A DNA stretch of 5,656 bases, taken from NCBI GenBank assembly GCA_031362985.1, contig JANLTO010000136.1, positions 1 to 5,656 on the forward strand. Reading direction: 5' to 3'. The stretch is from SHZL01 sp031362985 (GTDB lineage: Bacteria > Pseudomonadota > Gammaproteobacteria > Xanthomonadales > SZUA-36). The position numbers and the translations under genes were made by a program. This document shows, one piece after another, positions 1-5,656 of this stretch. How positions within the stretch are numbered: position 1 is the first letter of the stretch; the number at the start of each line of letters is the position of its first letter. The notes under the pieces are model-generated. The model did not search any database. It saw only the letters and a list, made by a program, of their open reading frames with translations, and was not told the DNA's origin.

Positions 1-596
1 GCGCTGAGGCAGGTTACGCCCGTGGCCACGCAGACTGCGTTCGGCCCAATCGTGGCGGCCGTGGTGATGGCAGCGGCTATGGTTTGCTTGGGGTTGGCAG
101 CGGTTCCGGGGTTCGTATCGAGGCCAAACGGGGACACGTGCACGCAGTTGCAGCCGTCCTCGTCAATCGCACCATCGCAATCGTTGTCGATGCCGTCGCA
201 GGTCTCGACGCTGGGCGATCCCGGCGTACACGAAGCCACATTGCCGCCGGCGCAGGCTGACACGGTTTGCTGGCACGCACCAATTCCGCAACTGATGGTG
301 CCGAGGCCCTCGTCGAGGCCGGCATCACAGTCATCATCGAGACCGTTGCAACTCTCAAACACGGGATTGACTTCGCTGGTGCATGGCACCCAGCCACCGT
401 TCTTGCAGTATTGGGTGCCAGCCTGGCAGATACCGACGCCCTGGGTGCCGACCGGCCCTTCATAGCAGGCGCGAGTCGTGATCGCGCCGCAGTCGTCAAA
501 GCTGCTCTCGAAGAAGACATCCGCCTCAGCCACGGCACACGTTTCGTGCAAGGCGAACGCGGCAGTGGCCACAAGCAACAACGTGGATGCGTTCAT
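1..596 (-). CDS. Secreted Cys-rich protein with two MopE-type metal-binding modules and start of a beta-helix domain (partial, 3' end beyond left edge)
   Basis: This frame is open from ATG at 596 to the left edge, giving 198 codons with no stop. An in-frame TAA (602-600) lies one codon before the ATG, so the start is well fixed. Residues 1-23 look like a signal peptide (hydrophobic LLLVATAAFAL, then AVA before E24), although the n-region has no positive charge. Two tandem modules follow. One starts at RACYEGP (residues 42-48) and ends in CNGLDDDCDAGLDE (83-96). The other starts near SCGIGAC (102-108) and ends in CDGIDNDCDGAIDE (133-146). These Asp-rich Cys motifs match the 'putative metal-binding' repeat of MopE and many myxobacterial and gammaproteobacterial surface proteins. 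Residues 159-177 (LDTNPGTAANPKQTIAAAI) resemble the opening of DUF1565/pectate-lyase-like right-handed beta-helix domains. The inferred role is an exported or surface protein that binds Ca2+ or another metal. The ligand and function are unknown. No Shine-Dalgarno sequence is visible. Confidence 0.82.
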   Translation of the reverse strand, partial: MNASTLLLVATAAFALHETCAVAEADVFFESSFDDCGAITTRACYEGPVGTQGVGICQAGTQYCKNGGWVPCTSEVNPVFESCNGLDDDCDAGLDEGLGTISCGIGACQQTVSACAGGNVASCTPGSPSVETCDGIDNDCDGAIDEDGCNCVHVSPFGLDTNPGTAANPKQTIAAAITTAATIGPNAVCVATGVTCLS

Positions 597-916
597 CGCT
601 TAAGTATAGTTAGCGTAAAAGACATTTTCCATCAGACCTGCCACATGATCCATTTTTCGAACATCCGGACACTACTGATTTTGGGTCAGAATTAAAACAC
701 GCTTGACGCAATTCAGCGCCAAACGATTCTACTCTCACCCCAAGTATTTGTATCATTTTGTATTTATGATCTGGTTAGAACGAAACACCCACTGCGGCGG
801 AATGGTTTTTCCCGCCATGCCGGGTTTGTTTGTGCTGTCGCGAATACCTTCTTTATTCGGCTTGAGCAACCAGGAATGGTGGCAGGATCTTGCCAGTTGG
901 CTGCCGTCACTGCGCC
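597..916. other. Intergenic stretch of 320 bases
   Basis: This lies between the stop of the amidohydrolase (917-919) and the start of the MopE-repeat gene (596), both on the minus strand. Apart from the promoter-like elements at 603-631, little is visible. It is more AT-rich than the flanking genes, especially around 600-780. A 5-bp inverted repeat (TGGCA/TGCCA, 880-895) and a GGCGG/CCGCC pair near 796-816 could form weak hairpins, but neither is followed by a T-run on either strand, so no terminator is called. A plus-strand frame starting with TTG at 703 has no recognisable protein features. Confidence 0.55.
603..631 (-). promoter_or_regulatory. Candidate sigma70-like promoter of the MopE-repeat gene, possibly leaderless
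   Basis: Reading the minus strand, TGGAAA (631-626, 4 of 6 matches to TTGACA) is followed after a 17-nt spacer by TATACT (608-603, 5 of 6 matches to TATAAT). The A of the ATG at 596 is 7 nt past the -10 element, where transcription would be expected to start. No Shine-Dalgarno sequence lies between the -10 and the start codon. This is prediction by eye; the spacing is good but the -35 is mediocre. Confidence 0.4.
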
Positions 917-2563
917 CTACGGCCTCACCGCAGGGAACTCAATTTCCGGCAAGCGCGTGATACCGCGTTCGGCCTTTTGTTCCTCCACCATGCGCGCCAC
1001 GTCCGCAAGCAAAGCCCGGGCGTCGTAGACGATACCGTCCTTGATGGTGTATTTGATGCCGCCAACGCGTTCGGCTTTACCCGTTGCCTCGTTCAGGCGC
1101 ACAGCTCCCGTGCCGTACAGCACCTTGAGATTGGCAATGGGGTCTTCCGGCACGATGACCAGATCAGCGAGTAATCCCGCGCGAATGACGCCAAATTCAA
1201 TGGGCTTACCCTTGGGCTTGAACAGCGTCTCGGCCCCATGCAGGGTGGCTCCGCGGATCACTTCCAGCGGATGGAAACCGGCTTCCTGCAACAGCTCCAT
1301 CTCCGCGACGGTGGCAAACCCGAAGGTGTTATAGATATACCCCGCGTCCGAGCTGACCGTGACGCGACCGCCCAGGTCCTTGTAGTCGTTCAGGAAGGCC
1401 ATCCAGACATGGTAGAAGTTACGCCAGGCCACTTCGTCCCAGGTAGTCCAGTCGAAATAGTAGGAGCCATGGTTGACGCGGCTGGGTTGGTAGAAATCCC
1501 ATAAGGAGGGCAGGGTGTACTTTTCGTGCCAGTCGGCGTTACGCCGGTGCATGACATCACGACTGGCGAGGTAGGCCGTCATCGTGGGATCCAGGGTCAC
1601 GTCGAGCTCCTTGAATTCTTCCAGCAGGGCGCGCCATTCCTTGCTGCCCCGAGCATGGACCAGGTTCCACTGCCGCGCCACCTGGCCGAAGCGTTGCTGT
1701 TCGTCAAAGTTGTTATACCCGGGAGGCCATGGCTGGATATCATGGCCGTCGTAGAGCGACTCGAACAGTCCATAGAAGTGCGTCACCGTCCCGAGGCCAA
1801 GCCGCGCGGCATCGATGGCGTTCATGTTGGCCACACCGGCCTGGCTCAGGTGCGCGGTAGAGCCCAGGCCGAGTTTCTTCGCCTCGTCCAGCAGCGCCGC
1901 CATGATGTCGGGAGGATAAGCCGTGAGCTTCAGGCCGTCGATGCCGGTTTCGGCTGCCATTTGCACCCATTGCCGCGCCTTGCCCGGTGTCTCGATAGTG
2001 CCTTCCCACTCGTCGAAGGGCAGCCGGTAGGTGAACATGCGCGGCGCGGTGATTTCGTTGCGCGCGCTGCGGCCCTTCTCGCTCTCGGACAACCCGGGAG
2101 ACGCGAACGGAACACCACGGGCGGTGGTGATCCCGTGCGCCAGCCAGAGTTTGTACACGTATTCGACTTCAGGTGTCTTGGGAATGTCGCCCGAGTGCAC
2201 ATGCAGGTCGACGAACCCGGGCAGCACGTACATGCCCGTAGCGTCGATCTCCCTCGATGCCTGGACCGAATCAGCAGCCGGGCGCATATCGCCCGCGATG
2301 TATTCGGATTTAGTTACTGCAGTGATGCGGTTGCCTTCAATCACAATGTCCATAGGGCCACCCGCGGGCGCGCCGGTGCCATCAATGACGGTCGCGTTGC
2401 GGATGACGAGACGCTCAAACGGGCCTTCACCTTCGGCGCGCGCCGGGGCGGGCAGTGGATCGGTAGATGCATCCTGACCCAGGGCAGCGGATGCCCAGCA
2501 GGCGAGGGCAAGTACCAGCAGGGTCAGCGCACTAGAGAGCGCGTATGGTTGACTCCTTTTCAT
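917..2563 (-). CDS. Exported metal-dependent amidohydrolase (548 aa)
   Basis: This is a member of the amidohydrolase (metallo-dependent hydrolase) superfamily, which hydrolyses C-N or similar bonds using one or two divalent metals in a TIM barrel. ATG at 2563 is chosen because it gives a signal peptide (MKR, then a hydrophobic stretch to about residue 30, ALGQ), has a GAGA ribosome site 8 nt upstream, and avoids overlap with lysR. The open frame reaches back to 2902, but the extra residues are low-quality and antisense-free family matches are absent there. Expected ligands are visible: HVH (H121, H123) in strand 1, K212 in DGLKL (the usual carboxylated lysine position), H238 in STAHLSQ, H262 in VTHFYG, and D406 in SSDAG. 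Residues 50-115 and about 455-515 form the split beta-sandwich, including GLLADLVIVPEDPIANL. A lipoprotein alternative (C22 in LALAC) is weak. The substrate cannot be told; relatives include dipeptidases and imidazolonepropionase-like enzymes. The protein probably acts in the periplasm. It shares the strand of lysR, 116 bp downstream, so co-transcription is possible. Confidence 0.9.
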   Translation of the reverse strand: MKRSQPYALSSALTLLVLALACWASAALGQDASTDPLPAPARAEGEGPFERLVIRNATVIDGTGAPAGGPMDIVIEGNRITAVTKSEYIAGDMRPAADSVQASREIDATGMYVLPGFVDLHVHSGDIPKTPEVEYVYKLWLAHGITTARGVPFASPGLSESEKGRSARNEITAPRMFTYRLPFDEWEGTIETPGKARQWVQMAAETGIDGLKLTAYPPDIMAALLDEAKKLGLGSTAHLSQAGVANMNAIDAARLGLGTVTHFYGLFESLYDGHDIQPWPPGYNNFDEQQRFGQVARQWNLVHARGSKEWRALLEEFKELDVTLDPTMTAYLASRDVMHRRNADWHEKYTLPSLWDFYQPSRVNHGSYYFDWTTWDEVAWRNFYHVWMAFLNDYKDLGGRVTVSSDAGYIYNTFGFATVAEMELLQEAGFHPLEVIRGATLHGAETLFKPKGKPIEFGVIRAGLLADLVIVPEDPIANLKVLYGTGAVRLNEATGKAERVGGIKYTIKDGIVYDARALLADVARMVEEQKAERGITRLPEIEFPAVRP

Positions 2564-2571
2564 TCGATTTA

Positions 2572-2577
2572 TCTCTG
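2572..2577 (-). promoter_or_regulatory. Ribosome binding site supporting the amidohydrolase start
   Basis: The minus strand reads CAGAGA here, with GAGA 8 nt before ATG 2563. It is a modest Shine-Dalgarno match. Together with the signal peptide that begins at this ATG, it decides the start over the much longer open frame. Confidence 0.45.
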
Positions 2578-2679
2578 ATGCGCTTGTCCACGCAGATGTA
2601 CATGGCAGGGTATGTGGATAATGAAGGTGAGGCAAATTAATTTCCGCAGCCCGTATGCTTCCAGAACGAAGGCCTGCCG

Positions 2680-3594
2680 CTAAACCGGTTGGAGTCCGGG
2701 ACACAGTTCGGCAACGTCCTTGCGCAGTATCTCTGCCATGCGCAAGGCGCTGGGGGTGGGAAAGTCGGGATCGGCAATAATGAGATAGACCTCGCCGAAG
2801 CGCTCGGCCCCTTCGCGCATCGGCAACGGTTTGAGCGAACCGGAATCCAGTTCTTTGCGGATGGCGTCTTCCGGGAACCAGGCGAAGCCCAGGCACATGC
2901 AAGCGGCCGCTATCTGCGTCGCCTTGTTCGAGACTGTCCAGCGCTGATCGGCGCCGAACCAGCCACCACTGTCCCGCGTGTGTTGTACTGCGGAATCACG
3001 CACCACCAGGTGGCGGTGTTCGCGCAGATCATCAAGGGTGAGTGCCCGGCTAAGCTGGTGCAGCGCGTGATCCGGATGTGCTGCAGCTACAAAACGCAGG
3101 CGCATCAGTGGGTCGCCGCTGAAGCCCTGGGGAATGTAGGTGGTGAGGGCAAGGTCAACCGCGCGTTCGTACAGGGCTTCATCGGTGCCGCCAAGCACAG
3201 TTTCAAAAAGCTGGATGCGGGTCTGCGGACGTTTTTCGCCGAACGTTTGCAGCGAGTGCAGCAAGACCCAGGTGGGGTAAACGATATCAACCGCAAGGCG
3301 CAGCTCAGGATCCCAGTCCGCACCCAGACCAGCAGCGCTACGCTCGAGGGCATCGGCCCGCTCCACGAGATTTTTCGAGCGGCGGTATAACACCTCGCCG
3401 GCGGGGGTGAGCACCGCGCGCCTGCCTTGCTTTTCGAACAGCTTGACATTGAGCAGTTGCTCGATTTTCTGCACTGCATAACTGACCGACGACTGGGTCT
3501 TGTGCACATTTCCGGCGGCCCGCGCATAGCCTCCGGCCTCGACCACCGCGATAAAAGCCCGCCACTGGTCGAGTGTTACCCGAGGATTTAACAT
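2680..3594 (-). CDS. LysR-type transcriptional regulator (304 aa)
   Basis: This is a LysR-family DNA-binding regulator of usual length for the family. Residues 7-66 form the winged helix-turn-helix: FIAVVEAGGYARAAG, then TQSSVSYAVQKIEQLL as the recognition helix region, and KLFEKQGRRAVLTPAGE as the wing. A linker helix follows (about 67-90). Residues from about 95 to 295 form the periplasmic-binding-protein-like effector domain, which in this family binds a small molecule in the cytoplasm. It is divergent from pirin (start 3705), the classic LysR arrangement in which the regulator controls its neighbour and itself. A palindromic T-N11-A site sits directly before its ATG. In E. coli the LysR protein YhaJ is adjacent to the pirin-like yhaK and responds to aromatic degradation products, so a quinone- or phenol-type effector is a reasonable inference, not a demonstrated one. 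No clear Shine-Dalgarno sequence precedes the start. The family assignment is secure; orthology to YhaJ is not established. Confidence 0.93.
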   Translation of the reverse strand: MLNPRVTLDQWRAFIAVVEAGGYARAAGNVHKTQSSVSYAVQKIEQLLNVKLFEKQGRRAVLTPAGEVLYRRSKNLVERADALERSAAGLGADWDPELRLAVDIVYPTWVLLHSLQTFGEKRPQTRIQLFETVLGGTDEALYERAVDLALTTYIPQGFSGDPLMRLRFVAAAHPDHALHQLSRALTLDDLREHRHLVVRDSAVQHTRDSGGWFGADQRWTVSNKATQIAAACMCLGFAWFPEDAIRKELDSGSLKPLPMREGAERFGEVYLIIADPDFPTPSALRMAEILRKDVAELCPGLQPV

Positions 3595-3609
3595 ATCGAA
3601 TAATTCGAT
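3595..3609. promoter_or_regulatory. Perfect palindrome with LysR box (T-N11-A), candidate operator
   Basis: ATCGAATAATTCGAT is an exact 7-bp inverted repeat around one central base. It contains TCGAATAATTCGA (3596-3608), which satisfies the T-N11-A LysR consensus with dyad symmetry. It lies between the divergent lysR and pirin genes and touches the lysR start codon (3594), so bound regulator could block lysR expression. A weaker dyad, CAAT-N7-ATTG (3611-3625), has its centre 16 bp further toward pirin and might be a second, activation-type site. Confidence 0.7.
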
Positions 3610-3693
3610 TCAATCATTCGTATTGTTCCGTTTTTAATCGACATTGAAGATCAGTAGTATGAGCTCAGCATTTAACCCTCTGCAAGGAGTAAT

Positions 3694-3697
3694 GGAG
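3694..3697 (+). promoter_or_regulatory. Ribosome binding site of pirin
   Basis: GGAG lies 7 nt before ATG 3705, which is ideal spacing. A better-looking AAGGAG at 3684-3689 is 15 nt from the same ATG, probably too far to act directly. Confidence 0.6.
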
Positions 3698-3704
3698 CAT
3701 TTCG

Positions 3705-4589
3705 ATGAACGCCAATGAGCGAACAACAGAACGAGGAAGAAAACTGGTACGCACCATTCCGGGAATGGAAACTTCCGATGGAGCGGGCGTGAAGTTGCGC
3801 CGCAGCATCGGTTCCAACCAGAATCTGCGGCTCGACCCTTTCCTCATGCTGGACGAGTTCGGCACCGACAACCCGGATGACTATATCGCTGGATTTCCAC
3901 CGCACCCGCACCGCGGCTTTGAAACCGTCACCTACATGATCGACGGCCACATGCGCCACGAAGATCATCTGGGTAATGTCGGTGAGCTGAAAAGTGGCGG
4001 AGTCCAGTGGATGACTGCGGGTCACGGCGTGATCCATTCGGAGATGCCGCAGCAAGAAAGCGGCCGCATGCGCGGTTTTCAGTTGTGGGTCAATCTGCCC
4101 GCGAAGGAGAAAATGAAACCTGCCTCCTACAAGGATATTCCTGCTGCTGAGTTAACCTCGACCGACCTGGCCGGAGGCGGTCAGCTGAAATTGATCGCAG
4201 GCCGGCTGGAGCTGAACGGTAAGCGGCTGGCGGGCCCGATCAACAGCACGCCTGGCAGCATGGCCACCGATCCCTTGTTCGTGGACCTGAACTTGCCAAC
4301 TGGTGCACACTATCGCTTGCAGGTGCCCTCTGGCCACAACGCCTTTGCCTACGCGTACGAAGGCAGTGCGCGCATAGTAGGCCAGACCTTGCCACACCAA
4401 ACCGCCGGAATCCTGGGCGATGGCGATTACGTCGATATCGAAGCAGGCCGGGAGGATTTGCGCCTGATCGTCATAGCCGGCAAACCCCTGGGTGAACCTG
4501 TGGTTCAATACGGGCCCTTCGTAATGAATACCCGTGCGGAGATTGAACAGGCGCTGGACGATTATCGCCAGGGACGATTGACTGCCTGA
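3705..4589 (+). CDS. Pirin-family bicupin protein (294 aa)
   Basis: Pirins are two-domain cupins with one metal site in the N-terminal domain. Some bacterial members (E. coli YhhW) and human pirin show quercetin 2,3-dioxygenase activity, while others act in stress or redox responses. The N-terminal cupin carries the signature HPHRGFET (67-74) and HGVIHSEMP (107-115). By position, H67, H69, H111 and E113 correspond to the human ligands H56, H58, H101 and E103, so the metal site appears intact. The Pirin_C domain spans about 180-285 and ends with the typical VVQYGPFVMNTR (267-278). Length is normal for the full-size bacterial form. The protein is cytoplasmic, with no signal peptide. It is divergent from lysR and lies 3 nt upstream of the dioxygenase remnant, which implies one transcript from the lysR/pirin intergenic region. 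The substrate is unknown. Given the broken dioxygenase behind it, pirin may be the only remaining enzyme of this unit. Confidence 0.93.
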   Translation: MNANERTTERGRKLVRTIPGMETSDGAGVKLRRSIGSNQNLRLDPFLMLDEFGTDNPDDYIAGFPPHPHRGFETVTYMIDGHMRHEDHLGNVGELKSGGVQWMTAGHGVIHSEMPQQESGRMRGFQLWVNLPAKEKMKPASYKDIPAAELTSTDLAGGGQLKLIAGRLELNGKRLAGPINSTPGSMATDPLFVDLNLPTGAHYRLQVPSGHNAFAYAYEGSARIVGQTLPHQTAGILGDGDYVDIEAGREDLRLIVIAGKPLGEPVVQYGPFVMNTRAEIEQALDDYRQGRLTA

Positions 4590-4592
4590 CAG

Positions 4593-5163
4593 ATGATTCA
4601 CGACAAAATGACGCAGATCCAACCCGCCATCTTTTTCGGGCACGGCAGCCCGATGTATGCGATCGAGGATAATCGCTACACCGCCGCCTGGAGCAGCCTG
4701 GGTCAGCGCATGAGACTGGGCATTCCAAAGCCGCGCGCAATACTGGCGGTGTCCGCACACTGGTTCGTATCGGCAAGCGCAGCAACCATCAGCACCACGC
4801 CGCGCACGATCCACGATTTCGGTGACTTTCCGCGGGAATTATATGAGGTGCAATATCCTGCGCCCGGAGACCCGGCCCTCGCCCGCCGGGTGCAGGAAGC
4901 GCTCTCGCCGATCGAGGTGGTACTGGATGACTCATGCAAAAGAATTCATACTGGCAAACGATCACGCGGCACTGATTAACTGTGAAAAATTGGGACCGGA
5001 TGCAAAACTCTCCATCCCAACCCCGGAACATTACCTTTCCCTGCTGTACGTGCTCGGCAGCATAGTGCCCGAAGATGTCATCCGCTTTCCGCTTGAGGGC
5101 ATAGCAGGTGGAATGACTCACTTGACCACCAACACCGTTTGCAACATTGGGTCGCCGCAATAG
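4593..5163 (+). pseudogene. ygiD-like: Broken YgiD/DODA-type class III extradiol dioxygenase (internal deletion plus frameshift)
   Basis: The first frame (ATG 4593; ATG 4608 is also possible) encodes a clear N-terminal half of the 4,5-DOPA-extradiol-dioxygenase family: FFGHGSPM with H17, LAVSAHWF with H56, TIHDFGDFP, YPAPGDPALA, and on to VVLDDS (109-114). It then goes out of register and stops at 4979. The family C-terminus reappears in the +1 frame from about 4933: AKEFILANDHAAL, then IPTPEHYLSLLYVLG, then FPLEGI, ending at TAG 5163. Compared from memory with E. coli YgiD (about 262 aa), the section from the DHGSWG motif through the NVVHN motif is absent, about 85-90 residues. That section holds one metal-ligand His (H177 in YgiD) and the conserved DHG histidine, so no active enzyme can be made. 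Intact relatives open the ring of catechol-type substrates. The gene sits 3 nt after pirin, in the same operon. A simple single-base frameshift cannot explain it, because the middle is physically missing. Confidence 0.85.
4927..4941 (+). other. Deletion junction inside the dioxygenase remnant
   Basis: To the left of this point the frame beginning at 4593 matches the family (VVLDDS, ending at 4934). To the right, the frame offset by +1 matches it (AKEFIL, from 4936). The changeover therefore lies within a few bases of 4932-4938, around CTCATGC. The missing length must leave the two halves out of register. The exact break cannot be fixed without an intact relative. Confidence 0.65.
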
Positions 5164-5656
5164 GCGATGCGGGTACCACTGGCAGCTTCCGCTTGCAGTG
5201 CGGCCAATACATTCCCTTGGATACGTTCGCCCGGTGCCAGTGCCGGCACGCCGGGCGGGTAGGGAGCTGCGGTTTCTGCCGCGATGCGGCCGATTGCCTG
5301 ATCTGCCGATACCCGTTCGTGATCCGCGAAGAAAGCATCGCGGGGGGACATGGCGGTTTCGGCCCTGACCGTCCAGGCCATGATGGGCACCATCGGCCGC
5401 GGAGTGCTGCGGTGTTGTTCCACGGCACGGATGATTTCAGTGACCATGAGATCGATGTTTTGCTCCGTGTCGGCCAGCGTAATCACCGGGCAAAAAGTAT
5501 CCCGATCGGCGAATTCCAGGTGGATGCCACGCTGCTCCAATACATCCGCAACGATATGACCATCTGCGCCAGTGCCAAACAAAGTGAGCACGATCTTGCT
5601 GGGATCGTGCATGTATAAGGCAGGCGAACGTGCGGCGATCTCACTGCCAATCACGC
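5118..5656 (-). CDS. Orn/Lys/Arg decarboxylase, C-terminal part (partial, 5' end beyond right edge)
   Basis: The frame is open from the right edge to TGA at 5120-5118 (178 codons counted from 5654; the GTG there is internal, not the start). It matches the C-terminal region of PLP-dependent fold-type I Orn/Lys/Arg decarboxylases, which make agmatine, cadaverine or putrescine by removing CO2 from the basic amino acid. Counted from 5654, residues 17-76 (DPSKIVLTLFGTGADG, then ADTEQNIDLM) form the end of the small domain found after the catalytic core. MSPRDAFFA (102-110), then GRIAAE, PYPPGVPALAPGE (131-143) and GDPMLQTVLVVK (167-178) form the typical C-terminal domain. The PLP-binding lysine lies outside the window, so the substrate cannot be judged. 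The end looks natural for the family. It converges on the dioxygenase remnant and overlaps its last 46 bp, with no terminator between. Confidence 0.88.
   Translation of the reverse strand, partial: VIGSEIAARSPALYMHDPSKIVLTLFGTGADGHIVADVLEQRGIHLEFADRDTFCPVITLADTEQNIDLMVTEIIRAVEQHRSTPRPMVPIMAWTVRAETAMSPRDAFFADHERVSADQAIGRIAAETAAPYPPGVPALAPGERIQGNVLAALQAEAASGTRIAYCGDPMLQTVLVVK

Noticed and set aside
77..574. Minus-strand open frame of 165 codons in the MopE-repeat region
   Set aside because: It is the wrong frame. The true frame from 596 gives tandem Cys/Asp metal-binding motifs and stays open to the edge.
796..895. Weak inverted repeats (GGCGG/CCGCC and TGGCA/TGCCA) as terminators for the amidohydrolase
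   Set aside because: The stems are only 5 bp and no T-run follows on the minus strand.
703..960. Plus-strand open frame of 85 codons in the intergenic stretch, entering the end of the amidohydrolase
   Set aside because: It starts with TTG, has no ribosome site, shows no recognisable domain or compositional signal, and overlaps the well-supported amidohydrolase on the other strand.
1526..2578. Long plus-strand open frame (350 codons) opposite the amidohydrolase
   Set aside because: It is an antisense shadow in GC-rich coding DNA. The minus-strand protein has a signal peptide and all metal ligands, while the plus-strand translation resembles nothing.
2564..2679. Promoter for the amidohydrolase (TTGCCT-N17-TACCCT on the minus strand)
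   Set aside because: The -10 matches the consensus at only 3 of 6 positions; read-through from lysR is as likely.
2564..2902. N-terminal extension of the amidohydrolase frame by 113 codons
   Set aside because: It would overlap the 3' end of lysR, has an Arg-rich shadow-like composition, and would bury the signal peptide that begins at 2563.
2689..3390. Plus-strand open frame (233 codons) opposite lysR
   Set aside because: It is a shadow of lysR, whose helix-turn-helix and effector domain are clear on the other strand.
3692..3718. Eight-codon open frame (MEHFDERQ) overlapping the pirin start in another frame, possible leader peptide
   Set aside because: The AAGGAG before it is only 2 nt from its ATG, too close for normal initiation, and the GGAG inside it serves pirin well. 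Chance occurrence is likely.
4152..4814. Minus-strand open frame (220 codons) opposite pirin and the dioxygenase remnant
   Set aside because: It is antisense to clear pirin and dioxygenase coding sequence and has no recognisable features.

Overview
The window looks like chromosomal DNA of a Gram-negative, moderately GC-rich bacterium. A gammaproteobacterium or close relative is the best guess, from gene family types and from a LysR/pirin/extradiol-dioxygenase cluster that recalls enterobacterial yhaJ-yhaK and ygiD. This is judged by eye and memory; no search was run. No RNA genes, insertion sequences, CRISPR arrays or long repeats were seen.

Layout from left to right. (1) At 1-596 on the minus strand is the N-terminal part of a secreted, cysteine-rich protein. 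It has a signal peptide, two tandem MopE-type putative metal-binding modules, and what looks like the start of a right-handed beta-helix domain. The gene runs off the left edge and has a promoter-like sequence placed so that its transcript could be leaderless. (2) At 597-916 is a 320-base intergenic stretch. (3) At 917-2563 on the minus strand is a complete exported amidohydrolase (548 aa) with all the expected metal ligands. (4) At 2680-3594 on the minus strand is a LysR-type regulator. (5) A 110-bp divergent intergenic region carries a perfect 15-bp palindrome containing a T-N11-A LysR box, directly abutting the lysR start codon. (6) At 3705-4589 on the plus strand is an intact pirin-family bicupin. 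(7) At 4593-5163 on the plus strand, 3 nt downstream of pirin, is a broken YgiD/DODA-type class III extradiol dioxygenase. Its N-terminal and C-terminal parts are both recognisable but lie in different frames, and roughly 85-90 codons between them are missing. (8) At 5118-5656 on the minus strand is the C-terminal part of an Orn/Lys/Arg decarboxylase. It runs off the right edge and overlaps the tail of the dioxygenase remnant by 46 bp.

The functional core is the lysR <-> pirin-dioxygenase divergent unit. The regulator probably controls both itself and pirin through the palindrome, perhaps in response to aromatic or quinone-like compounds (inference from the E. coli YhaJ/YhaK pair). The most notable observation is that the dioxygenase has lost the part of its catalytic centre that lies between its two ends, while the regulator and pirin remain intact. 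I found no evidence of a wholly new system. The secreted MopE-repeat protein, the operator placement and the decayed dioxygenase are the points worth a second look.
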